Positions 8,594 through 14,488 of a DNA stretch of 47,637 nt are shown here, piece by piece. Numbering within the stretch: position 1 is the first letter of the stretch; each line of letters opens with the position of its first letter. Both the position numbers and the translations under genes were made by a program. Source of the DNA: an uncultured Eubacteriales bacterium (GTDB taxonomy: Bacteria > Bacillota > Clostridia > Oscillospirales > Acutalibacteraceae); assembly GCA_949422855.1 (NCBI GenBank), contig CASPLG010000011.1, forward strand, positions 1 to 47,637, given 5' to 3'. The notes beneath the pieces were generated by a model. It saw only the letters and a list, made by a program, of their open reading frames with translations, did not search any database and had not been told where the DNA came from.

Positions 8594-11365
8594 ATGTCCG
8601 GAAAAATTGTAATAAAAGGTGCAAGACAACATAACCTTAAAAATGTAGATTTAGAATTGCCGAGGGATAAATTTATTGTATTTACGGGGCTTTCAGGATC
8701 CGGTAAATCCTCTTTAGCGTTTGATACAATATATGCAGAAGGACAGAGAAGATATATAGAGTCGCTTTCTTCGTACGCAAGGCAATTTTTGGGACAAATG
8801 GAAAAGCCGGACATCGATAGTATAGAAGGCTTATCACCGGCGATTTCAATTGAACAAAAAACCACTTCCAAAAATCCGAGGTCGAGTGTTGGTACAGTGA
8901 CGGAAATTTATGATTATTTAAGGCTTTTGTATGCCAGAATCGGAATACCGCATTGTCCTGTTTGTGGGAGGGAAATATCACACCAGACAGTAGACCAGAT
9001 AGTAAATAAGGTTATGCAGCTATCTGAAGGAACTAGAATCCAGATTTTGGCTCCGATTGTAAGGGGACGCAAGGGTGAGCATATAAAAAAGTTGGAAGGT
9101 GCGCGTAAAAACGGTTACGTTAGGGTCAGGATTGATGGCGAAACATATGATTTATCTCAAGATATACAGTTGGATAAGAATAAAAAACACGATATAGAAA
9201 TAGTAATAGACAGGTTAATTATAAACTCGTCGATAAAAAGCAGGCTGTCTGAATCTATAGAGTCGGCATCTAGCATATCTGAGGGAATAATCATAATAAA
9301 TGTAAATAGAGAAGAAGATATGCTGTTTTCGCTAAATTGTGCGTGCCCGGAGCATGGGGTAAACATTGGGGAGCTTGCACCAAGGATGTTTTCGTTTAAC
9401 AGTCCATATGGGGCGTGTAAAAAATGCACAGGGTTGGGAGTATTTATGAAGGTAGACCCTGAATTAATTATACCCAATACATCACTTTCAATTAGAGAAG
9501 GCGGAATAAAGGGCAGTGGATGGGCGATGGAGGGAAACACTGTTGCCAATATGTATTTTGAGGGGCTGGCAAAACACTATAATTTTTCTCTTGATACGCC
9601 AATTAAAGATTTATCCGGAGATATTGTAGAGATATTACTTTACGGAACGAAAGGCGAAAAGATAAAACTCACTCGTGAAACCTCTTATGGACAAGCTAAC
9701 TTTGAAAATGTATTTGAGGGAGTAATAAATAATTTAGAACGCAGATTCAGAGAGACGCAAAGCAGTTGGATTAAAGAAGAAATAGAGACTTATATGAGTG
9801 CTGTTTTGTGCAGCGAATGTAAAGGTCAAAGGCTGTCGAAAAACAGTCTTGCGGTTACCGTTGGGGGATTAAATATAAGCGAACTTTGCGATAAATCTGT
9901 AGCTGACGTTTTGGAATTTATGGGTAATTTGGCTCTGAGCGAGAAAGATACAATAATTGCAGAGCAAATAGTAAAAGAGATAAAAAGCAGGTTACATTTT
10001 CTAAAAAGTGTCGGTCTAGAATATCTGACTTTATCGAGAAAATCGTCTACTCTTTCGGGAGGGGAAAGTCAAAGGATACGTCTTGCGACCCAGATAGGTT
10101 CATCTCTTAGGGGAGTTCTATATGTTCTGGATGAACCAAGTATTGGTCTGCACCCGAGTGACACTAAGAAGTTGATTAGTACACTGAATAGATTAAGGGA
10201 TATGGGTAATACGTTAATTGTTGTGGAGCATGACGAAGAGATAATGTATGCGGCTGATTATATAGTGGATATAGGACCTAAGGCCGGAGAGCATGGTGGT
10301 AAAATAGTCTGTGCCGGGACGATAGATGACATTAAAAAGTGCAAGCAGTCCATAACAGGGCAGTATCTGCGTGGAGAAAAGTTTATAGAGACCCCGAAAG
10401 AGAAACGCAAGGGAAATGGGAAATATCTGGAGGTGATAGGTGCCACGCAAAATAACCTTAAAAATATAAATGTAAAAATCCCTCTTGGGACGATGACGTG
10501 TGTTACCGGAGTTTCGGGGTCAGGGAAATCCACGCTTGTAAACGAAATAATTTATAAGAGACTTGCCCGTGACCTAAATAGGGCAAGGTGCAAGCCCGGA
10601 AAACACAAGGACATTCTGGGAACCGAGAATTTAGATAAGGTAATTGGCATAGACCAGTCACCAATTGGCAGAACTCCACGCTCTAACCCGGCTACTTATA
10701 CAGGAGTATTTACGGATATAAGAGATCTATTTGCGTCTACAAACGATGCTAAGATAAAGGGATTTGGCAGTGGAAGGTTTTCTTTTAATGTTAAGGGAGG
10801 AAGATGTGAGGCTTGCCAGGGCGACGGAATAATCAGAATAGAAATGCATTTTTTACCGGATATATATGTGCCTTGCGAGGTGTGCAAAGGAAAAAGATAT
10901 AATGCCGAGACGCTGGAAATAAAATACAAAGGCAAAAATATTTATGATGTATTGGACATGACAGTCGATGAGGGGATAGAATTTTTCAGTAATATCCCGA
11001 AAATAAAAAATAAGCTTACCATATTAGGTAAGGTTGGATTGGGATATATAAAAATAGGTCAACCGGCAACGACCCTTTCAGGGGGAGAGGCTCAGAGAGT
11101 AAAACTCGCAACAGAACTTTCTAAACGTTCAACCGGCAGGACGTTTTATATATTGGACGAACCTACAACCGGCCTGCACACAGCAGACGTCCACAAGCTA
11201 ATAGAAGTTATCCAAAAGCTTGTGGACACGGGCAACACCGCCCTAATAATAGAACACAATCAAGACCTAATCAAAACGGCAGACCACATAATAAATCTCG
11301 GCCCGGGTGGGGGAGAAAAGGGTGGCAATATTATTGCTGTCCCCAATTCACAAAAGAAAAGTTAG
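8594..11365 (+). CDS. uvrA: excinuclease ABC subunit A with shortened C-terminus
   Basis: The damage-sensing ATPase of nucleotide excision repair. At 923 residues it has both ABC modules: Walker A GLSGSGKSS near residue 31 and GVSGSGKST near 640, signatures LSGGESQR and LSGGEAQR, and zinc modules with CACPEHG/CKKC and CEAC/CEVC pairs. I start at ATG 8594, preceded by GGGGAGAG, not at the in-frame TTG 8576. The end is abnormal. After the expected GGEKGGNIIA the usual GTPEEI...SYTGxYL tail of about 25 residues is replaced by VPNSQKKS and a stop. These last codons overlap the converging small gene of the neighbouring island. Codons from about 11190 also turn C-rich compared with the rest of the gene. 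Confidence 0.95.
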   Translation: MSGKIVIKGARQHNLKNVDLELPRDKFIVFTGLSGSGKSSLAFDTIYAEGQRRYIESLSSYARQFLGQMEKPDIDSIEGLSPAISIEQKTTSKNPRSSVGTVTEIYDYLRLLYARIGIPHCPVCGREISHQTVDQIVNKVMQLSEGTRIQILAPIVRGRKGEHIKKLEGARKNGYVRVRIDGETYDLSQDIQLDKNKKHDIEIVIDRLIINSSIKSRLSESIESASSISEGIIIINVNREEDMLFSLNCACPEHGVNIGELAPRMFSFNSPYGACKKCTGLGVFMKVDPELIIPNTSLSIREGGIKGSGWAMEGNTVANMYFEGLAKHYNFSLDTPIKDLSGDIVEILLYGTKGEKIKLTRETSYGQANFENVFEGVINNLERRFRETQSSWIKEEIETYMSAVLCSECKGQRLSKNSLAVTVGGLNISELCDKSVADVLEFMGNLALSEKDTIIAEQIVKEIKSRLHFLKSVGLEYLTLSRKSSTLSGGESQRIRLATQIGSSLRGVLYVLDEPSIGLHPSDTKKLISTLNRLRDMGNTLIVVEHDEEIMYAADYIVDIGPKAGEHGGKIVCAGTIDDIKKCKQSITGQYLRGEKFIETPKEKRKGNGKYLEVIGATQNNLKNINVKIPLGTMTCVTGVSGSGKSTLVNEIIYKRLARDLNRARCKPGKHKDILGTENLDKVIGIDQSPIGRTPRSNPATYTGVFTDIRDLFASTNDAKIKGFGSGRFSFNVKGGRCEACQGDGIIRIEMHFLPDIYVPCEVCKGKRYNAETLEIKYKGKNIYDVLDMTVDEGIEFFSNIPKIKNKLTILGKVGLGYIKIGQPATTLSGGEAQRVKLATELSKRSTGRTFYILDEPTTGLHTADVHKLIEVIQKLVDTGNTALIIEHNQDLIKTADHIINLGPGGGEKGGNIIAVPNSQKKS

Positions 11366-11645
11366 CTCCTGATGCCGGCTGGTATGGATTTCCTGAGAAG
11401 CCCTGCAGACGTGTTGCCTTCGGTACCTGCATAGGCGGAGGCGACACGCATGCATTTTGATTTTGAATATATACATTAACAGTATTACCGTCATCTCGAA
11501 AGCTGTAATTGTAATGAGGACGATTATGATTGCCGGTATGAGAATTACTGTCATTATTGTCACCATCACCGGTTCTGGTGAGTGCAACAATACCCACCGC
11601 CAGCGCAAGCACTACAAGAGCCTGAACACTACCATCTGATGCCAT
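11331..11645 (-). CDS. small membrane-anchored Asn/Asp-rich protein, unknown
   Basis: A 104-residue protein I do not recognise. An N-terminal hydrophobic helix (VQALVVLALAVGIVAL) is followed by a low-complexity polar stretch rich in Asp, Asn, Ser and His (TRTGDGDNNDSNSHTGNHN), then a more ordinary segment with two prolines and aromatic residues. It would be anchored with a polar tail outside or inside the membrane. The start is ATG 11645, seven bases after a strong AGGAGGTGA; an upstream ATG lies before this site. The 3' end overlaps the end of uvrA by 35 nt on the opposite strand, so this gene marks the island boundary. It has no clear promoter of its own and may follow the gene at 11698. 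Confidence 0.65.
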   Translation of the reverse strand: MASDGSVQALVVLALAVGIVALTRTGDGDNNDSNSHTGNHNRPHYNYSFRDDGNTVNVYIQNQNACVSPPPMQVPKATRLQGFSGNPYQPASGANFSFVNWGQQ

Positions 11646-11697
11646 AAATATCACCTCCTACACAACCTTATTACTATGCATACCCACGATTTAGATT

Positions 11698-11898
11698 TTA
11701 CCAATTTGAATTCTGCTCGAAATCTGTTTCATACGCACGATCACTCTGATGCATCATATCTTGCATAGCCCGCTGATAGGCTCTACTGTGCGCAGTTTGT
11801 ACTAAATCAACCACAAATGTGACCGGCTTACTGACAAGGAACCCTATGATAGTAATATCAGCCAAAAGAGCCCCCAAAAAAGTACCATTCAAAGCCAT
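11698..11898 (-). CDS. small membrane protein, unknown
   Basis: A 66-residue protein, MALNGTFLGALLADIT at its start, with one hydrophobic helix (about residues 5-30) and a polar C-terminus rich in Asp, Gln and Ser. Translation begins at the ATG at 11898, nine bases after AAGGAG in a GGAGTGTTGTTTT leader that closely resembles the leaders of the other island genes. A longer in-frame reading to 11937 would start before this site. It has its own promoter at 11959-11987. No family is recognised. Confidence 0.65.
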   Translation of the reverse strand: MALNGTFLGALLADITIIGFLVSKPVTFVVDLVQTAHSRAYQRAMQDMMHQSDRAYETDFEQNSNW

Positions 11899-11958
11899 AA
11901 AACAACACTCCTTATCCTTATCAAAAAATTGACTCACTTATTCTTACCACTTAACAAC

Positions 11959-11987
11959 TATATAAACAACGCTTGCTATTTAGTCAA
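11959..11987 (-). promoter_or_regulatory. promoter of the 11698-11898 gene
   Basis: On the minus strand TTGACT (11982-11987), 17 nt and TATATA (11959-11964). It lies immediately after the stop of the gene at 12002. Confidence 0.55.
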
Positions 11988-12001
11988 TAAGACCACGACC
12001 C

Positions 12002-12253
12002 CTATTGGAAGGTACGCAATATTTCCTCATCAAATGCCTCGGTAATTCTATTTTCTAGCTCACTGCCAAGTTTACCGTCAAAAAAGTCACCCCAAGAGAG
12101 CTTACCTTTTATACATTCGTCGAGCGCTACACCGGCCGCACTCACGTAGGCTCTGAAGGTGGGACAGTGGACATATGCTGCCTTCACTCCGAATAAAAGG
12201 ACAAAAGGAGTCAATATATGAGCCCACATGACACCCAAATACTCTCTAACCAT
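12002..12253 (-). CDS. small membrane protein, unknown
   Basis: An 83-residue protein with one hydrophobic helix near the N-terminus (about residues 6-28) and an acidic amphipathic C-terminus (ENRITEAFDEEILRTF). The ATG follows AAGGAGTGTTGTTTT, the same translation signal as the gene at 11698. No good promoter is seen directly upstream, where a terminator-like hairpin lies, so it may rely on readthrough or on a weak TTGGAA-18-TAAATA. No family is recognised. Confidence 0.6.
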   Translation of the reverse strand: MVREYLGVMWAHILTPFVLLFGVKAAYVHCPTFRAYVSAAGVALDECIKGKLSWGDFFDGKLGSELENRITEAFDEEILRTFQ

Positions 12254-12302
12254 AAAACAACACTCCTTACTTAATATTTAACAAATCTACCTAATGGGTT
12301 CC

Positions 12303-12338
12303 AAAAACTAACCGGGTATGGATTCTAATCCACCCCGG
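12303..12338 (-). terminator. rho-independent terminator after the 12381 gene
   Basis: On the minus strand a CCGGG...TGGATT/AATCCA...CCCGG hairpin (12312-12338) is followed by TTAGTTTTT. Confidence 0.6.
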
Positions 12339-12342
12339 CATA

Positions 12343-12368
12343 AATCTCCCTGCTAATGCAGAGAGATT
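12343..12368 (-). other. second hairpin next to the terminator
   Basis: An 11-bp stem (12343-12353 with 12358-12368, one G-U pair, four-base loop) lies between the stop codon at 12381 and the terminator hairpin. It lacks its own T-run. It could stabilise the 3' end of the mRNA. Confidence 0.5.
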
Positions 12369-12380
12369 GCCGCACAAAAC

Positions 12381-12548
12381 TTACTCCTTATCACTGCCCT
12401 GAGCCATACGCTCTGCAATACTATCAATCTTTCCGCCCATAAAATCGACAATCTTTTTACCTGGGTCGCTTTGGCAAAATCCTATCAAAAATAACCCGGC
12501 TACAAAGACAGACAAAGACGTTGTAATAAAGTTCTCCACAAAAGACAT
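12381..12548 (-). CDS. MSF-type tiny hydrophobic protein (cassette 1)
   Basis: A 55-residue protein starting MSFVENFITTSL, with one predicted membrane helix (about residues 8-25) and a charged C-terminus (KKIVDFMGGKIDSIAER, then GSDKE). It is one of four minus-strand cassettes that share promoter spacing, a leader of about 85 nt with ATAAGGAGTGTTTxTTT, and the first codons ATG TCT TTT. It is too short for common gene callers. Small size, a single helix and independent transcription are compatible with a toxin-type or bacteriocin-like peptide, but I recognise no family and claim no function. Confidence 0.65.
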   Translation of the reverse strand: MSFVENFITTSLSVFVAGLFLIGFCQSDPGKKIVDFMGGKIDSIAERMAQGSDKE

Positions 12549-12626
12549 AAATAAACACTCCTTATAAAATTAATTCATTCGTTGTTAATAAACAACCATA
12601 CCAGAAATCTTATCTGCTACACTGTC

Positions 12627-12655
12627 ATTATATCATATGACATTTTTCTTGTCAA
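12627..12655 (-). promoter_or_regulatory. promoter of MSF cassette 1
   Basis: Minus strand TTGACA (12650-12655), 17 nt, TATAAT (12627-12632): a consensus sigma-A promoter. The leader also contains a perfect GTTGTT/AACAAC hairpin. Confidence 0.8.
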
Positions 12656-12664
12656 CACTTAATG

Positions 12665-12735
12665 CACAAATAATATTTAAAATTTATACAGGACACCTTT
12701 TTAATTGTAATAATCTGCTCTCAAAGGGACAGGAA
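12665..12735 (-). repeat. intergenic repeat with C-terminal gene stub, copy 1
   Basis: About 70 bases nearly identical to 13072-13140. Read on the minus strand it ends with codons for ESRLLQLKRCPV and a TAA stop, placed exactly where the intact gene at 14044 ends relative to its downstream promoter. It therefore looks like the remnant of a lost upstream gene. The reading as a gene stub is inference. Confidence 0.55.
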
Positions 12736-12744
12736 AATTATCAT

Positions 12745-12780
12745 AAAAACACAAAACGCCCCTCCGGAAAGGAGAGACGT
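12745..12780 (-). terminator. terminator of MSF cassette 2
   Basis: Minus strand stem ACGTCTCTCC/GGAGGGGCGT (12756-12765 and 12771-12780) followed by TTTGTGTTTTT. It lies downstream of the gene at 12823. Confidence 0.75.
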
Positions 12781-12822
12781 CAACTCGAAAACAACAACGC
12801 TTCACGGCTACTGCTAGATTAC

Positions 12823-12954
12823 CTAAAACGGCAAATAATATGAAATCGCAGAACGTATCTTTAAACTGCTCATCGGTCCGCTTAACCCAGCTTTAGCGAA
12901 TTCCCCAAGAACAATACCTACAGTCACAGCAGCAACCATTTTTACAAAAGACAT
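12823..12954 (-). CDS. MSF-type tiny hydrophobic protein (cassette 2)
   Basis: A 43-residue protein starting MSFVKMVAAVTVGIVLGE. Its first 30 residues align with the protein at 13755 (shared pattern GIVxGxFAxAGLxGP), so the two are paralogues, while the C-terminus (SLKIRSAISYYLPF) differs. One membrane helix with small residues spaced like GxxxG motifs could support helix packing. It has its own promoter, the conserved leader and a terminator. Too short for most gene callers. Function unknown. Confidence 0.6.
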   Translation of the reverse strand: MSFVKMVAAVTVGIVLGEFAKAGLSGPMSSLKIRSAISYYLPF

Positions 12955-13032
12955 AAACAAACACTCCTTATAGAATTAATTTATACATCACAACTAAACA
13001 ACTGTAACAGGAGCACCTTCTGTTATGACTAT

Positions 13033-13061
13033 ATTATATCACTTAATAAATTATTCGTCAA
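13033..13061 (-). promoter_or_regulatory. promoter of MSF cassette 2
   Basis: Minus strand TTGACG (13056-13061), 17 nt, TATAAT (13033-13038). The leader carries a TAACAG/CTGTTA hairpin shortly after the start of transcription. Confidence 0.8.
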
Positions 13062-13071
13062 TAGTTAATAA

Positions 13072-13140
13072 TAAAATAATATTTAAAATTTATACAGGAC
13101 ACCTTTTTAATTGTAATAATCTGCTCTCAAAGGGACAAGA
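13072..13140 (-). repeat. intergenic repeat with C-terminal gene stub, copy 2
   Basis: Nearly identical to 12665-12735, including the stub reading ESRLLQLKRCPV and stop. Together with the promoters and terminators it shows that whole units of about 400 bp have been copied in tandem. Confidence 0.6.
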
Positions 13141-13149
13141 AGATTATCA

Positions 13150-13184
13150 TAAAAACGCAAAACGCCTCCCCAAAAAGGAGGGGC
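13150..13184 (-). terminator. terminator of MSF cassette 3
   Basis: Minus strand stem GCCCCTCC/GGGAGGC type: eight perfect pairs (13164-13171 with 13177-13184), then TTTTGCGTTTTT. Confidence 0.8.
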
Positions 13185-13204
13185 TCCAAGCGTAGCCACT
13201 AGTA

Positions 13205-13372
13205 CTAATTATTTCCTCTAATAAACGCACTAAAACTTGGTATCAGCGTCTTATCGATAAACTCCGTGAAACCTACCACACTAATCACACCCACGATAGC
13301 CACAGGTCCAGCCAATATAGCTGCAGTAAATAATACAACGGCAGTATGGGCAATCGTACTTGCAAAAGACAT
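13205..13372 (-). CDS. MSF-type tiny hydrophobic protein (cassette 3)
   Basis: A 55-residue protein starting MSFASTIAHTAVVLFTAA, with a long hydrophobic stretch (about residues 8-38, rich in Ala, Gly and Val) that could form one long or two short membrane helices, and a basic end (FSAFIRGNN). The start is the ATG at 13372, nine bases after AAGGAG; the longer in-frame reading begins inside the leader. It has its own consensus promoter and terminator. No family recognised. Confidence 0.65.
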   Translation of the reverse strand: MSFASTIAHTAVVLFTAAILAGPVAIVGVISVVGFTEFIDKTLIPSFSAFIRGNN

Positions 13373-13452
13373 AAACAAACGCTCCTTATAAAAAATTAAT
13401 TTAATCATTACAACCAAACAACCACAATAGACCCTTTAGCTGTTACGATTGT

Positions 13453-13481
13453 ATTATACCGTGTAATAATTCGCTTGTCAA
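13453..13481 (-). promoter_or_regulatory. promoter of MSF cassette 3
   Basis: Minus strand TTGACA (13476-13481), 17 nt, TATAAT (13453-13458). Confidence 0.85.
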
Positions 13482-13508
13482 CAGAAAATATACCAATAAC
13501 ATTTAAAA

Positions 13509-13680
13509 TTACTCAGACTGCTCTATTAATCCGAGCAACGTGTTTACTTTGTCTGAAAAAACGGCTATACCTCCGGATATATCAATTTCTTCATCGGGTA
13601 CTGTGTTTTGGAGACTATTTTTCTTGCAAGAGGCCGACTGGCGAGTTTTCGCAGGTTTATAATACGGCTTGCATATATCT
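13509..13680 (-). pseudogene. truncated duplicate of the 14044-14379 gene
   Basis: Only the last 56 codons of the gene at 14044 remain, from DICKPYYKPAKTRQS to the stop, and they are identical to it. The 5' half, start codon and promoter are missing; the copy begins at the duplication breakpoint at 13680. It should not be expressed as a protein. The lack of base changes suggests a recent duplication. Confidence 0.8.
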
Positions 13681-13699
13681 AAGGGACAGAAGATTATCA

Positions 13700-13736
13700 T
13701 AAAAACACAAAACGCCCCTCCGGAAAGGAGAGGCGT
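13700..13736 (-). terminator. terminator of MSF cassette 4
   Basis: Minus strand stem ACGCCTCTCC/GGAGGGGCGT (13712-13721 with 13727-13736) followed by TTTGTGTTTTT; same design as the element at 12745. Confidence 0.8.
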
Positions 13737-13754
13737 CAGGCACAGCCATTGACC

Positions 13755-13907
13755 CTAATCATTTTTAAAAGAAACTCCTGTCAGCCCACAGTAAATACCA
13801 CCACAAGTAAGACCTACATGAAGCAATGGCCCGAACAATCCAGCTATAGCAAATGCACCAACAACGATACCCGTAGCCACAGCAGAAACTGTTTCTCCAA
13901 AAGACAT
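13755..13907 (-). CDS. MSF-type tiny hydrophobic protein (cassette 4)
   Basis: A 50-residue protein starting MSFGETVSAVATGIVVGA. It is a paralogue of the protein at 12823 over the helix (GIVVGAFAIAGLFGP against GIVLGEFAKAGLSGP), then has its own Cys-containing tail (GLTCGGIYCGLTG). The start is the ATG at 13907 after ATAGGGAGTGTTTGTTT. Promoter and leader are those of the direct repeat, so this cassette and cassette 3 share regulation but not protein sequence. Function unknown. Confidence 0.65.
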   Translation of the reverse strand: MSFGETVSAVATGIVVGAFAIAGLFGPLLHVGLTCGGIYCGLTGVSFKND

Positions 13908-14215
13908 AAACAAACACTCCCTATAAAAAATTAATTTAATCATTACAACCAAACAACCACAATAGACCCTTTAACTGTTACGACTGTATTATACCATGTA
14001 ATAATTCGCTTGTCAACAGAAGATATACAAATAACATTTAAAATTACTCAGACTGCTCTATTAATCCGAGCAACGTGTTTACTTTGTCTGAAAAAACGGC
14101 TATACCTCCGGATATATCAATTTCTTCATCGGGTACTGTGTTTTGGAGACTATTTTTCTTGCAAGAGGCCGACTGGCGAGTTTTCGCAGGTTTATAATAC
14201 GGCTTGCATATATCT
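13905..14215 (-). repeat. 311-bp direct repeat, right copy
   Basis: Partner of 13370-13680. It covers the leader and promoter of cassette 4 and the 3' half of the gene at 14044, and is probably the parental copy because here the gene is complete. Confidence 0.85.
13988..14016 (-). promoter_or_regulatory. promoter of MSF cassette 4
   Basis: Minus strand TTGACA (14011-14016), 17 nt, TATAAT (13988-13993), located just after the stop of the gene at 14044. Confidence 0.85.
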
Positions 14216-14379
14216 ATTAGATCCCAGAGCTTTTCGATTTCCTCCAGAGACAGAACTATATTATGTTTCTTTAAAAATCTATCCAAAGCCGTTTGACTTT
14301 TTAGATTATATAACGAGGGAAGTAGATCGTTATTTTTTAGAATTGGTATTAAATTTTTAAATCCGGATAGTTTAGCCAA
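14044..14379 (-). CDS. hypothetical helical protein at the head of the island
   Basis: A 111-residue soluble protein not recognised with certainty. The N-terminal half (about 5-60) is helical, with an FLKKHNIVLSLEEIEKLW segment that faintly recalls the Nif11-type leader fold; the C-terminal half is polar, with a short Lys-Ser-rich part. It starts at a TTG (14379) after GAGGG. It has its own promoter and lies directly upstream of cassette 4. Its 3' half was duplicated (13509-13680). It could be an immunity or regulatory partner of the MSF proteins, but this rests only on position. Confidence 0.6.
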   Translation of the reverse strand: MAKLSGFKNLIPILKNNDLLPSLYNLKSQTALDRFLKKHNIVLSLEEIEKLWDLIDICKPYYKPAKTRQSASCKKNSLQNTVPDEEIDISGGIAVFSDKVNTLLGLIEQSE

Positions 14380-14417
14380 AATAGTCCCTCATTTCGTTTT
14401 TATTTATATACACTTAA

Positions 14418-14446
14418 ATCATACACTTAGCCATTGAACATGTCAA
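14418..14446 (-). promoter_or_regulatory. promoter of the 14044-14379 gene
   Basis: Minus strand TTGACA (14441-14446), 17 nt, TATGAT (14418-14423). Confidence 0.75.
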
Positions 14447-14488
14447 TAAAAGCATTGTAAAAATTCATAATTATATAAAATTTTAGGA

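Larger units (their letters stand above)
13370..13680 (-). repeat. 311-bp direct repeat, left copy
   Basis: This stretch matches 13905-14215 at a constant offset of 535 bp. The part inside the gene (13509-13680) is identical as far as I can read, and the leader-promoter part differs at only about eight bases. The break at 13680/13681 joins the repeat directly to the terminator sequence of the next cassette. Confidence 0.85.

Noticed and set aside
12637..12843. 68-codon plus-strand open frame in the island
   Set aside because: It crosses a terminator, a repeat and the end of an MSF gene and has no translation signal.
12600..14215. Possible CRISPR array because of regular repeats
   Set aside because: The repeated units are 300-500 bp and contain promoters, genes and terminators, not short repeats with unique spacers.
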